Shown here: positions 1 to 12,139 of the stretch, one piece after another | Numbering within the stretch: the first letter of the stretch is position 1 | How the letters are laid out: every line of letters begins with the position of its first letter | NCBI GenBank assembly: GCA_954871525.1 | Contig: OX940870.1 | Coordinates: 7,905,501 to 7,969,500, forward strand | From: Parietaria judaica | Lineage: Eukaryota > Streptophyta > Magnoliopsida > Rosales > Urticaceae | Reading direction: 5' to 3' | Length of the DNA: 64,000 nt | The notes under the pieces: model-generated | What the model was told of the DNA's origin: nothing | Database searches by the model: none | The model's input: only the letters and a program-made list of their open reading frames with translations | Translations under genes and position numbers: made by a program

Positions 1-345
1 TCGGCAAATGTAACATTTGTGTGAGTCCTCCCCCATTCACGAAATCCTATGACCCAAAGGGCCCAAGCCCTTGTCCCTAATATTTGGTATATAAATATCA
101 GCAAACTCTTGTCATCTATCAATGTGGGACTTTTTGTTATTCAACTAATATCACACATTCACACTTAACATACACATACACTTCACTTAATAATTTAACT
201 TAATATTACACACTTCAAATAATATTATACACTTAACATACGTATTAACTTCACCTAACATACATATACACTTAATATGTATATTCATTTAATATTATAC
301 ACTTCAACTAATATTAATATTATACATATACACTTAATAATTTAA
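1..345. repeat. AT-rich LTR-like sequence with degenerate tandem repeat
   Basis: No gene is visible. Positions 90-136 hold a TATA-like stretch followed about 30 bp later by ATCAATGTGGGACTTTTT, a module seen again near 3511-3555. From about 150 to 345 a degenerate unit containing ATATACACTTAACATACA recurs several times, giving a loose tandem array. Probably retroelement-derived, family unknown. Confidence 0.4.
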
Positions 346-560
346 CATATGTTTTGTGGTATGATATTATCAAAATATTTTATAAGTTTTCTGTCGAAAA
401 GTATCGAAAAGTATCGATAATCCGTCGATAATCATCGAAAAGTATCGGTAATCAGTAAGCTACTGTGTTATAGGTTTTCCGTCGGTTAATCGATAAGCTA
501 TCGATTAATCCGTCGAAAACGGTAATCGGTTTATCGGTAACATCGGTAAGTTGAACCTTG
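346..560. repeat. Fragment of a terminal-inverted-repeat element (CAAGGTT ends, TCGATAA-rich)
   Basis: The sequence is dense in TCGATAA/TCGAAAA motifs and ends at 560 with AAGTTGAACCTTG. Its reverse complement closely matches the left arm of the element at 29563-30048, which starts CAAGGTTTAACTTACCGA. Only the right end is recognisable here; the opposite terminus is not seen upstream, so this copy appears truncated. Confidence 0.6.
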
Positions 561-891
561 GTTATAACCAATAGACCAACCCCTTGGGGTTCTTATTTCC
601 TCTTACATTGTACGTCGATTCGACTAATATCATAATATAATAGTGATATAGGTACTTAAACTTTTTGCAATGTAAGTTTCTAAAGTCATTAAAATAATGG
701 TGGCGGAAGTTCCCACTTATTATTATTATTATTATTATTTTGCGAAAAAGCTTATAATGTTTTTTTTTCTTTTCGCTTAAATTTCATTCATATTGTTAAC
801 AAACAAGTAAAAGAAAATCCGAGTGGTAATAAAATACATTAGAGTTCTTGAATTCGAGTCTTCATGAGAGTAGTAGTAAAATTCAAAGATC

Positions 892-932
<41 letters not shown>

Positions 933-1530
933 AAAAAAATCCGAACGAGTGCCTATTATTTTAATTTGTAATTCATATTGCATTTTATTAATAATAAAAA
1001 AAGTTACATTGTCCGATTTAATAATCCTTGTCATTGCAATTGTACTCAATATATTTGAGTAAATAAATCAAAATCATCAAAGCAATTAAAGTAGCAAAAC
1101 TATTGAAATGCCTAAATAAAAGTGACATAAGCACCCAAAAAAAATTAATAAGAAAGGAAAATAATGACGTTTAAGAATTCTCGCCGTAAAAAAATTACAT
1201 TCATCGTTATCATATAATGACATGAAGAACTTTTTTAAAGATTAAAAAAAAACGTCATCGTTGTTTTATGATGATATATAAACTTGCTGAGTAAAAAGAT
1301 TTTTTTTTAATTTCTTATATAAATAATAATAATAATAAATAGACAATGCTGTTAAAAACAAAAATTAAAATAAGCATTTTAAATATGCAAAAGAAAAAGA
1401 AAAAAGAGATGAGTGAATCCGAAAACGACGCGTTTAACAGCTCTTCGGTAAACCCGGCACAGCTTCGGGTCACGTGCTTCTCGTCAGATGTTGCATATGC
1501 TCTCCGACAAACGCCTTTCCACTTTTTCAA

Positions 1531-1580
<50 letters not shown>

Positions 1581-2361
1581 ATTTCGATTTCTGCAGTTTT
1601 ATTGACTTTACTATTATCTGACTGTGGGACCCACTTTTATAACAACTTAACTAACTCTCACCTCTTTCTTCAATGCACCACCACTCACTTCACCACCGTC
1701 AAAACTCCATTCAATTATTGCGAGAAAACAGTGATTGAATTATGCCATTTGCATATCATATAAATGTACATTATGAACTTGATAATCTATTCGTATCTTT
1801 GTGATAAAACCCTAAAATATTTAAAATAAGTAATATCATTATTTAAAGAGAGGAGTTCATCATGATCTGAGACGGCCATGCCATGGCAACCTGTGTGCTG
1901 ATTATGGCCGTGTAGTATAAGGGTGTAACCGGTTTGGTTCGTTTGTTTTATTTTTTCACAATTTGATATTTATTCCTAAAATTCTGTTATTTTTATTTTA
2001 ATATTCATAACTGTTTTTTAAAACCGGATTTTTGGTTATTTGACTGTATATAACCGATTTTCATTGTGAAACCCGACTAGTTTTAAAAGAGGATAATCAT
2101 TTTTAAAACCGATTAATCGGGTCCGATTATTCAATTTTGAAAAATTATAAAAAATTATGTACTTGTTTGATAGAGCTTTGTTTAAAATAAAATAAAATTA
2201 TTCAATTTTTAAAATAAAAAAACGATAGATAGTTGATAAAAAATTTATAAAATAGTTATTGGTGGTAACAAAAGTTTATTTAGCGTTTAATAAAATAAAT
2301 ATATTATAGTAAGAAAATATATATAATAGACTAAATATCATTTTTTTTTGTTTTTAAAATA
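561..2361. other. Intergenic stretch with microsatellites
   Basis: No gene is visible. Simple repeats are (TTA)n around 718-738, (AT)n at about 895-929 and (TC)n at about 1535-1575. The short open frames crossing the (TC)n tract read as Ser/Leu repeats and are not genes. Confidence 0.6.
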
Positions 2362-2540
2362 CAGTGAAACCTCTATAAATTAATAACGTTGCGACTATAG
2401 TATTTTATTATCGAGGTTAAATTTAGTCATGTTAGTTAAAGCCGGGACCAGACAAAAATATTATTTTTTCGATATTATCAATTTATGAAGTAATAATTGA
2501 ACGAGCTTCTACGGTAAACCAAGTTAAGAATGCTAGCTTT
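2362..2540. mobile_element. Emigrant-like (pogo/Tc1-type) MITE fragment
   Basis: Position 2362 begins CAGTGAAACCTCTATAAAT, preceded by TA. This closely resembles the terminal repeat of the Emigrant MITE family of plants, which inserts at TA. The interior contains GAGGTTAAATTTAGTCATGTTAGTTAAAGCCGGGACC, given here only as its shorter landmark GTTAAAGCCGGGACC. A related segment lies inside the element at 7132-8204. I cannot find a clear right terminus, so the end coordinate is approximate. Confidence 0.5.
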
Positions 2541-3300
2541 TCCGACTCCTGTACTGAATCTAAAATTATTTTTTAAATTGTATATACAAATAGTTTTGAC
2601 AAACCATATAAGTATTTTGGTTTATTTTAAAATAAAAAAGAAAATAGAGTTTTTTAATCTCAATCAATCGTACTCATTATGCGATTAAAATATTATACAT
2701 CATACCCTGCTATTTAGGTATTTTATTTCTTTATTCCATGTATAACTTGCAAATATAACTGAAGCAAATAAAAACAGAGGATATTAATATGCATGCGCAA
2801 TACTAAAATCGAAAAAAATAATAATATGTAAACCAATTATAGAAGCCGTTTAAAAAATTATCTTTTTGAAAAAAAACAATAATCGGTATTCATAGTCAGT
2901 TTAGAAAATTTTGGTTACGGTTATTTATATTAGGAAGTTTCTGGTTACGACTATCAGTTTTCGTTTATGTTTTATAATAATTAATTTTTTGGTGTTGGAA
3001 ATTTCTTCGAGGTTGAGAACGTCACGGCTTGAATCGTGCATATGATCACTTTTCCTAATAGTGTTTCGGGCACTAAAAAACGTCTTCGAGTCTGCTTGCA
3101 AGAACACCCAGGATAAGACAAGCCTTTGACCGGGAATTCACAAAACGAAGCGAATTTCCGACCGTAAGCAAGAACGCGTTTCTGGAAGTGTTTTTCAGAG
3201 AGTAGAAATGATACAGAGAGCAGAATATCGTTTTTTTTTTAGAGACGAAAATATAGACCCAAAAACAGTTACACGTTGTGAAGGTAGCGACCCTTCACAA
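2541..3300. other. Intergenic, nothing recognised
   Basis: AT-rich sequence without a convincing open frame, inverted repeat or motif. The 60-codon open frame at 2925-3107 (minus) has no recognisable features. Confidence 0.5.
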
Positions 3301-3660
3301 GTAGAAAGCCCGATGCCACGTGCTTAAGTGCCTCAAGTGCGCCTACAAGACGCCACTAGCACCTCTACACCCACGTATCCGACCCCGAGCCCGAGCTGGT
3401 TGCAAAAGCGTGAGGTGGCATGGGCTCGCCACTCGCCTCCACACGACATTCATGTGGCACACTTATCACTATATGCCACATGTTGAGCTCACATCACCAT
3501 TGTTTTCTTTATATATTGCACAAACTCTTCGTAATTAATCAACGTGGGACTTTTCATATTCGCACATTTACTTTGCAGTCAACACATTATACTAGCTCAT
3601 TTAGTAGAACATTTATTGGTAATTTATTATGTATAAATTCCAACATTTAGAGCTTAAATT
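3301..3660 (+). repeat. LTR- or TRIM-like promoter fragment
   Basis: A GC-richer block (3310-3480) is followed by a TATA-like stretch at 3511-3516, then CAAACTCTTCGTAATTAATC and GTGGGACTTTT (3520-3555). The same order of elements is seen at 90-136. The pairing of TATA with a fixed downstream module suggests a promoter-bearing repeat. Termini are not defined. Confidence 0.35.
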
Positions 3661-3949
3661 TCCCCAATCACCTTTTTTAGTACCAAGCTCTAATCTGCCA
3701 ATGAAAGTTATGCTAGGACAATAGGTGAGGACAACCCGTTTGGGCTTTCGCCATCTCTAAATGTGATATGAGTCTACAATATGACTATATCATGATTATA
3801 TAAACATGAATTTAAAATAAATTACTATTGATGTATAAATTCGTCATAATCAAGAGATGACATGTCGCGTACATTGTCGGGATTTATTCAATTTGGCCCC
3901 AAATTTAAAGGGTATAATATTTATATCTATTTAATAAATTATAAACATT

Positions 3950-4480
3950 TATTTTAGTATTATATAAAGTCTTAGGCCAAAATCGATACTTAAAACATCG
4001 AATAAGGCCGATTAAGGATTTTAAACCAAACCAACGAGTAAAAACTCACTAACCAAAGGCTCACAAAAAAGACCCCGACCTCAAAGGGATAAAACCTTTG
4101 GCGCAAAATGGTACAAGACCAAAGTGATAATTCAAAATTCCACCACCAGAAGAACATGAAACAAGATGTCATTCTCCAATGAATGTCTTCTGTCAAGAAG
4201 TCTAACTCGACGTAAGAACCGCTAGTCAGCATACCCGCGTCAGCTCGGAAGGCGTATGCGCATTCAATTCGGGACACATTCTCTTGAATTTAAGCAAGCC
4301 CCAATGGAAAGAGAGAAGAGCCAATAAATACCAAGCTCAATCTCCAATATAGGGACACAAGCTTTCCAATATATTTACTTATTCTTGGAGAGTTTATTGT
4401 ATTCAGATCGTGTTCCTTTCATTTGTACCCGAGGAGAAGCTTTGCATGTCTTGCATCATGTTCGTGTTCTTTTACTCAAA
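3950..4480 (+). repeat. LTR-like repetitive sequence
   Basis: This block has an LTR-like composition: a GC-moderate stretch with an AATAAATACC box at about 4322 and a T-rich tail around 4370-4460. No long inverted ends or target duplication could be set. The 95-codon open frame on the minus strand (3990-4277) has no recognisable domain. Confidence 0.3.
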
Positions 4481-4743
4481 TAAAAATCCAAAGGACATAG
4501 TCAAGTACCATAGTAGAACGAACCTCTCTACAAAATCTCTTGTCTCAAACTTTATATAATTATAAATATATATATATGTATGTATACATATATTCGCAAA
4601 TGATGAGAGTATCGACGACGTAAAGATCAAAATCTGTCGAGTAAACCCCAGCAACAAGTTCAAATCGCAAGTCTACTTTCTTCTTGATTGTTGAAGTAAG
4701 CAGTCACATTAACAGTTACTAGCTAGTAATGTAGACATATGTA

Positions 4744-5038
4744 TAGACCTGTGCATGGCGACGTCGCGACCGGTCGCGGAGAAATCGCCAGAGATCGCCA
4801 AACGTCGATCGCGATGCGTCGTGGTGGAGAGACTCGCGATGCATCGCGATGGAGAGAGAGAGAGTGAGAGAGAGAGACAATCTGTGAGACGGAGAGAGAG
4901 AGGGAGAGGAACGTCGCGATGAAGCTTGGAGTCGCGAACAGTCGCGATTTAGGGCCCCGAATCGCGAAACGTCGCGACTGGCCGGAGAACGCCGCGATGC
5001 ATCGCGACCGGAGGTGGCGACGTTTATGTGCAGCTCTA
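4744..5038. mobile_element. hAT-type MITE with TCGCGA array (copy 1)
   Basis: The element starts TAGACCTGTGCATGGCGACG and ends with the reverse complement of TAGAGCTGCACATAAACGTC. It is flanked by a perfect 8-bp direct repeat, CATATGTA, at 4736-4743 and 5039-5046, the duplication length of hAT transposons. Inside are ten TCGCGA hexamers and a central GAGA-rich tract (about 4850-4910). There is no coding capacity, so it is non-autonomous. A second copy lies at 28968-29264. The hAT assignment rests on terminal sequence and duplication length. Confidence 0.85.
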
Positions 5039-5046
5039 CATATGTA

Positions 5047-6224
5047 TCATCATAAACTAGGCATTGGTTTGGTTATTTTATCTTTATTTTTATTTTTATT
5101 TTGCATTTTTTTTAAAGATTTTACTAATACATTTTCATATATTATATTTTACTAATATGTTTTGAAAAGGTGTTTGATTATATTTTTATTTTTTATTTAA
5201 AAAATATATTTATAAGATGAGAGAGAAATCATATAAATATAGATCTTAATAAGATGTAGGTCCCAATTTAGAGATACATTTTGAGTTGAAAATACTTATT
5301 TAGTATTTATTTTATTTCTTTTACAAAAAGTTCAAAAATAAAATAGTAATGAAGACTTCTATTTTTTAGAAATTAAAAAGAAAGTCCCTTTTATAAACAT
5401 AAAAAAAAAAAAAAAAAACCTTCTTAAAAACAAAAAAAAAATGACAGTTTGAAAACGTAAAGTAAATGGAAAACTATCGAAAATATAAAATCATTTTTTT
5501 GTTTAGTGGAAAGTGTTTGTTTGTGAGTTGTGATGCACTTTGTATAAAATCTTGAACTTTTGACTTTTGTGTAAATGAAATCATGATTTATGGAAGAGGC
5601 TCTCTTTCTTTTTCCTCTTAGTAAATGACATGATTAATTGCGATAATTTTGGCAATTTTTCCGCATCGCAAATTTATTTATAAACTTTTTAACATGTGAA
5701 GAAATTTAAGCTGTATTGATTGGTACTTAATCGCACATTCATTCTATAATGTTTAATATTCAGATCACCTGTCGACCTCGAAAATGATTAATTGAATTAT
5801 TATTATCAGTTACCAACTAAAATGTGCGAGTGAATTTTGAGCTTATGCTAAAAATTTATTCAGCAAGTGGACATGCAAATTGTTGCAATATAGGTAGAGC
5901 TTTCTGAACTGTTTTTTTGCTGAATAACCGAATAAGGGTGGAATGAGAAGAAAAAGAATTATTGTAACTATCAAAGTTTGGATTTTGGATTCTCATAATT
6001 TTAAGAGAAAAAAACTTTGTTGTTTAGATTTTTTTTATTTCTTGTTTATTAGTTTATTTTTTGCTTATTTCTTTTTATACGATGATTTTTTTCTTTAAAC
6101 TAAATAATACATCTCATTCCACCGAGAGTTTGCTGACTTTCAGGCGACAACAAGGGACTTGGACTTGGAGAATCCAACTTCATCAGGACTAGTTCTAGCT
6201 TGTTGATGACGCTGAGGGACCGTG
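5047..6224. other. AT-rich intergenic sequence
   Basis: No gene is visible. T- and A-rich tracts dominate, for example poly(A) near 5401-5418. Nothing further is recognised. Confidence 0.5.
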
Positions 6225-6380
6225 ACGATCGAGGGGCCCAAAGTGAAATCTAAATTTGGGTCTTTAGATCTGATTTTGGGGCCCTTACATGTAGGCTTAA
6301 AAAAGACAAAAAAAAAAAAAAAAAAAAAAAACTAAGGTCATTGCCTCATGTGCCTTAGCACAAGGCCGGTACCGCTGCCG
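6225..6380. repeat. Repeat with GGGGCCC/AAGGCCGG motifs and A-tract
   Basis: GGGGCCCAAAGTG (6233) and TTTTGGGGCCCTTA (6274) surround a poly(A) tract (6308-6330) followed by GCCTTAGCACAAGGCCGG. Similar GGGCC-rich ends occur at 13025-13085 and 48978 onward and resemble terminal parts of plant hAT-like repeats. Family assignment is tentative. Confidence 0.3.
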
Positions 6381-7131
6381 GTTCATCAACATACATATAT
6401 TCCAACAACAAAACGGAACCCATGTCTAAGTCCACCTACCGTATAATTACGGTGGTTAACTGTGTGATAATATTTAGATCTATAATCTACACGAACACAT
6501 GATGTAGTTATTGATCTTAAAATCAAGGGTGTAAACGAAATTGGTGTAACATTCATCAATTCCCTGAGTCGATATAGCAAGAAATGGTATAAGTTATGTC
6601 ATCCTGCGACGCTTGAGCAAGATGATGTCCTGATAGAACGTTCCCGAGACTTTGCATGTCTAAAATCATAGAGGTATATATGAATATATGAAAAAAAAAG
6701 GTTAAGAGAATTGATTGATACTACTTATGTCAGTAATATGCGTTTTCTTTTCAATAATTCATATTAAGAGCTCCAAAATTAAGCATGTTTTACATGGAAC
6801 AATATATTCAGCTGCGAACTCAAATCCGATTTTTAAAACTGAATTCGGATAATAAATTTGAGCTTTCAAAAATAGCTATCTGGATTTTCTAATTTCTAAA
6901 TCCGGATTAGGAGATCGATTTTCGAATACGTGATACCGAATTTCGATACCAGATAGTTCAAAGAAATTGAAGTACCACCCCGATTTTAGACCTACTTCAA
7001 GGTGCATATTTTTTTAGGGCAAATTTAACACTAGTGAATTTTTTCTTACATATTTTAGAGATCCTCATTTAGCAGATCAAAAAAAAAAAAAAAAACAAAC
7101 TAGGGATTTCGTTTTTAATGAATAAATAATA
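6381..7131. other. Intergenic, nothing recognised
   Basis: No gene or defined repeat. An A-tract lies at about 7079-7095 just before the fold-back element. Confidence 0.5.
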
Positions 7132-8204
7132 GGGATAATAGCGGCAAAAGTGGCCAAAGTTAGGCAAAGTGTGCAAATAAGTGGCCAAACCGATTTAATA
7201 TCGGCATAAGTAGCCAAAGTTTACCAAACCGTGGACAGTACAAATTCCATCCATTTCATGTCAACGCCGTTAGCGACGTCATTTCCACAAGTGTTGAGCT
7301 TTGGCCACTCATTGTAAGTTAGAGCCGGGACTAAATTGAGATTTAGTAATATTATTTTATTGAGATTATTAATTTATATGAAATTTTACTGGACGAAGTA
7401 GTCTTTCAGTCTATAATGCCAAGGCTTCGTGGTTAATAGTTTGGCACACCAAGAAGGTCAGATTAACCCCGAAAAAAGTGATCCAAAAATGTATTTGACC
7501 TAAAGTTTCAGGGTATGTGCGACCAAATATTTTTCCAACCCAATAGTAAAATCCTTACCATAGTTTTAAAAAAATAAAAAATTTAACAGTAGCATCAATG
7601 ATTTGATATGGGTTTTGAGATTAGTGAAAGTGACTAATACCTTCTTGTTCTATTTCTTGTTCCGTAAGATGGTTTTCTTTTTATTTTTTCTATTTCGACC
7701 CCTAAATCATGATCAGGTAATTTGTATAGGGCCGAGAACCTCAAAAATTTGTTAGTAATTTCTATCCCGTATCCTGGTGAACCAAACAAACGTAAGTCTT
7801 CCAAGCATGGAGAAACTAAACTAATCACTAGTAACCCCTACATTTCGCGCAAAGTTAACAAAAAATGGTTTTTTTTCGTAAGTTATGTGTGGTGATTTCA
7901 AATGACTAAGTTTATAAAAGCATAGTACAATACAATTTCATAGAATTAATAATATTAATAAAATAAAATAATGGTCCCTAACAATTAAATATATAGAGGT
8001 TTTATGGTAGGCCGAGTGTGCAAATAAGTGGCCAAAGCTCAACACTTGTGGAAATGACGTGGCTAACGACGTTGACATGAAATGGATGGAATTTGTACTT
8101 ACCACGGTTTGGTAAACTTTGGCTACTTATACCGATATTAAATCGGTTTGACCACTTATTTGCACACTTGGCCTAACTTTGGCCACTTTTGCCGCTATTA
8201 TCCC
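7132..8204. mobile_element. Mutator-type fold-back element with nested Emigrant-like core
   Basis: The two ends, GGGATAATAGCGGC and GCCGCTATTATCCC, head inverted arms of about 190 bp (7132-7318 and 8010-8204). A perfect 9-bp target duplication TAAATAATA flanks the element (7123-7131 and 8205-8213), the size expected for Mutator-like elements. The interior holds a sequence related to 2362-2540, including TATAGAGGTTTTATGGTA near 7990-8007, as if an Emigrant-like MITE had landed inside. No transposase is encoded. Related ends occur at 13701, 17023 and 43928. Confidence 0.8.
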
Positions 8205-8493
8205 TAAATAATATAAGAAATTTCAAAATGGATCAACAATAAGTTTATCTAGTGAGCAAAAGGCATAGGATAAGGTTTTTTTCCTTAATTTTGTCCCTCT
8301 CTTTTTTCGTGTTAAAAAAAAAAAAAAAAAAAAGAAGAAAGAAATGCATCAAGCCATCAACAAATAAACATAACTACCCTAAGATTGAATGCCCTTTGAC
8401 AGGTGGCACTATCCCATTTATCAAGCACACATCGAATACCATGGGAGTGACCACGGCCAACAAAACCCCAAGCTCATACAGCATATCATCTTC

Positions 8494-8502
8494 CTATATA
8501 TA
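8494..8502 (+). promoter_or_regulatory. TATA box of the GASA gene
   Basis: CTATATATA lies about 100 bp upstream of the GASA start codon at 8600, a normal spacing for a plant core promoter with a short 5' leader. Confidence 0.6.
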
Positions 8503-8599
8503 CGATACCCCAAACGCCATTGAAGAAACAGAAATCTCAGTCAGTTTCTCCTACCCATTTCACTTTTTTGTTCCCGAGACTCTGCTTCTGTTAGTTACA

Positions 8600-9459
8600 A
8601 TGGCCAAGTCTCTTGCTCTAATGATCTTGGCCCTGTTCGCCATCTCCATGCTCTCCGCTACGGTAAAACCCCGCTTCTTCTCTTGTCGCTCGCTATAAGC
8701 ACCGCATTGTGTATTTACGCTCACGATTCTCCACGTGTTGGGCTCGCAGGTCATGGCGAAGCACGGCCACGGAGGCCATCACCACGAGAAGGTATTTTCG
8801 AGGAGCTTCATTTTTTATTTTATTCTTTGGACGTTAATGGCGTTCCTGGTTTGACTCTGGTTTTCGGTACTGTTTTCAGGGCTATTTCGGACCAGGAAGC
8901 GTACCCAAAGCTCGTGAGTATTTTTAACAGACTTCTTCGCCTCAGTTTTCTTTCAAGGATCTTCCATGTCGAGACTCTGGTCAACATGAAAAAGAGTCTC
9001 ATTCATGGCATGGACATGGGTCCGAATAGCGATGGTGTGTCAGATTTGTTCAGTTTCATCGAGAAGCTCAACTGTATCTCCACCATTGACCGGCTCACTT
9101 CTTTCTCGCCACTTCAAATCTTTAATTAATAAAAAGTTATTAGCAACACAAGTACCAATTCTTTTAAGGACAACATACCATAAGTACTAAATTAGCCTCA
9201 ATTCCGAGTTGTTTTTCCGTATTTTTAGAACTAATCGATTTTGACGGGTACCGAGTTTAACGCGTTGTTATGAGCAGAGTGCGGGGGCAAGTGCAACTAC
9301 CGGTGCAGCAACACGCAGTACCGGAACGCGTGCCTGGAGTTCTGCAACAAGTGCTGCTTGAAGTGCCTGTGCGTGCCTCCGGGCTTCTACGGCAACAAGC
9401 AAGTCTGCCCCTGCTACAACAACTGGAAGACCCAGGAAGGCGGCCCCAAGTGCCCTTGA
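8600..9459 (+). CDS. GASA/snakin gibberellin-regulated cysteine-rich peptide
   Basis: Four exons, 8600-8662, 8750-8791, 8880-8913 and 9278-9459, join in frame with GT-AG borders to give 106 residues. Exons 2 and 3 are microexons of 42 and 34 bp. Residues 1-24 form a signal peptide (LALMILALFAISML core). A short His/Gly-rich linker (HGHGGHHH) follows. The C-terminal 60 residues are the GASA domain with all 12 conserved cysteines in the usual order, including CNKCC, CLCVPPG and the terminal GGPKCP. Family members are secreted or cell-wall peptides linked to gibberellin response, growth and defence; the exact paralogue is not assigned. The start is the first ATG after the TATA box and begins the signal peptide. 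I see nothing broken. Splice sites are inferred from frame and homology. Confidence 0.9.
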
Positions 9460-10050
9460 GCACCCTGCACTTTGCGCTACTATTATGATTATTATTATTA
9501 TTATTATTATATCGATGTGTTTGGTTTTCAGCTCGAAAGAAGTGATTTAATGTCGCACTTTTGGATGCCACTCCTTTGGGAGTTTTGCCTTAACGAGAGT
9601 GGCTGTAATGTAATGTCTCATCCATTCAATTTTCACTAATAGACCACCAATTTTTATGGTTATATTCTTATTAATTACTGCCTGTGCGCTGTGAAGTTGT
9701 GAATGTGAATTGATTATAGCAAGCATGTGTAGGTACGGCTCGGCAGTTGCCCTAACTGTCCAGTTGGTTTGTTGGTGCAATATTCAGTTGATATTTATGG
9801 CTCTGTTTTCTAGATTGTGGCAATATTGGGATTGAAGGACCCCACCACACCCAGAAGAAAGGGGAAATGAATAGAAGAGAAGATGAATAAAGGAACAGAA
9901 AAAAAGAAATAATTATATTTGTGCGCACATGGTACGCACTTGAACCTTCTTGCATCATAGGCATGTGGCTGCTGTGCCACCATATGGAACTATTTTTTAG
10001 ATTTATCAACGAAAAAAAAAGTTAATATTTTTTCTTACGGCCAAAAAGTT
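9460..10050. other. GASA 3' flank and intergenic
   Basis: A (TTA)n tract at about 9481-9510 lies in the likely 3' untranslated region of the GASA gene. No further gene is seen. Confidence 0.45.
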
Positions 10051-10054
10051 AAAA

Positions 10055-10797
10055 CTATGCGTTTGGTTAACTAGTTTGGTAAACCAATTTTACAATTTCT
10101 TTTGAGAAATCAGTGTGAGAGTTTAATCTACCAAATCAGTTTGGAAGTTTGATTTTTGAAACACTGTTTTGTTAGTCTTTTGTTATTATGGTTGAATTTA
10201 AATGAAAAAAATATAATAAAATATAATTTATGTTACCAAAAAGAAAGTATATTTTATTTGAAAGTAATATATATTAATATTATGTCTAAAAAATATTTGT
10301 CATAATACAAAAATTATTCATATTTCATGACTCTAATTACCTGTTTAAATAATGTAATATATAAAGTAGTAAGTATTCTATTTCAAGAGTGTATATCATT
10401 GTAATTAAGTTAGTATTTAATAATATACATAATTTAAGTAAATTTGTTAATATGATAGTAATATCATTAGAATATATAATTATATATAAAAATGATTTTA
10501 ATAATTTATTATATAAGTTAATTTCATAGTTAATATCTTATTATAAATAATATAATACTGTTATAGAATGATAATATATTATAATGGTTTTATTTTGTAG
10601 GATTAAGTTGAAGACCAAAGATAGAAAACAACTTCAACTTGTTTTCTGTTTTCCTTCATTAAAATTTCAGTAGTTTGCGAGATCGGTCCCAGAAAACAGA
10701 GACAACTAGTAACCGAACGTGGTTTGCGAAACCAATGTGACACTGTTTAAAACTAAAATCAGAAACTGGTCTCAGAGACCATACCCAAACGTCACCT
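10055..10797. repeat. Possible non-autonomous DNA transposon
   Basis: The left side has GCGTTTGGTTAACTAGTTTGG and the right side ends CCAAACGTCACC, giving imperfect inverted ends of the GTTTGG type common in plant hAT-like elements. The interior is very AT-rich without an open frame. No exact target duplication was found, so the limits are approximate. Confidence 0.35.
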
Positions 10798-12135
10798 AAA
10801 TATCTCACGAAGAGACATCTTTTTGTTTTACGGCATAAAAACTCGAAGTATATAAAATTTTGGCTAAATACATCAAAGCTAATTTTGATTCATGTTTATT
10901 GTCCAAAATCATTGCTTTCTAATAGGAATTAAAATCTACCTTCACTTTTCGTCTCAAAGCCCCTTCCTTTTCAGCGACAAGGCATTGAATTGGACGTGCA
11001 TTTCTTCTCAACAAAGTAGCGCTTTTGGTGTTCTATTATGGCTCACAGCCTTGCACTACTATTCAAAGTTAGGGCACATGACAAACCACTCTCAAGATGC
11101 GACGCTATAACTTTACTAGCTATATTTATTATTTACCAAATTTTCTAAGGCTATATTTCGCAATAATGTTACTGTATATGAATATTTGGAAAAACAACTT
11201 AAGCAAAAGCTAGAATGGTTTTGGAGTACGTATTGGCGAGCAAATGTGGTATCGAGACGGATGTTCATGATGCCGATTGCCCGGCTACATCGAATTTGTT
11301 TGAGCTCGTGTAATCTTTTTGTCAACTTTTTTCCGTATTCTTATTTAAAAAGGTGAATTAAGCCTGAAGGGCCTTCGGGCTCAATTTTCAGAATTTCAAA
11401 CAAATATATTTGTGCTCTACAAGTTCAGGCAAGGTGGACCCGCTGAATCTCGATCCATGATCTTCATCTTTGTGAGCTTCGTGCACTTATAATACGGATT
11501 TTCTTGGTAATGATAAACAAAGCCAATGAACAAATTTGGTTACGCTATATTTTACGTCCTCTAAAAATAAGGAAAAGCAGAGAGAAGTCCAATCTCTGTA
11601 GAAATTTGGTTGGGGATATATAAAGCTACGTGGCATGTGCTATTGAATAAAACATTATTATCTATCAGATGAAGTGGGCCTCGTAAGGCCTTTACTATTT
11701 CACATAGTTCAAACCCAATTAGTGACATATTTTCATTTAGTATTACTATTTATACCAATGAAAATAAACATTATGAATTAGGAATATACTGCTATACTTG
11801 GCCAAACATTTAATATTTTCATCGATAAAAATAACATAAAATATATACCACTACAGTTGACTAGACATTTTGTATATGTGCAATTGTTAATCTTAAAATT
11901 TAAATCTGATTTTTGTTCATAACTAGGCTTAAAACCGGATCCACACTTCTCACTTTTTTCAATTTTAAACTTGGATGAGATCTTTAATCTTAAAAACCTT
12001 AAACCCGAACCCAAGCTCGATACTTGGGACCCAGTTTCAGCCTAATTATAGAGCGCAACTCTTTTACTATTTAAGCTCATTATCTACTAAGTGTATACAC
12101 TATTAACATATATACACTATTTGTCAAGTTTACAA
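10798..12135. other. Intergenic, nothing recognised
   Basis: No convincing gene, repeat or motif. Small open frames at 10892-11110 and 11116-11325 have no recognisable features. Confidence 0.45.
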
Positions 12136-12139
12136 TATG

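Noticed and set aside
1315..1763. Open frames across the (TC)n tract
   Set aside because: They read as Ser-Leu dipeptide repeats from a microsatellite and lack any other coding sign.
8252..8698. 148-codon frame covering the GASA promoter and exon 1
   Set aside because: It includes a poly(A) tract, crosses the TATA box, and runs into intron 1; the GASA start at 8600 with a signal peptide explains the region.
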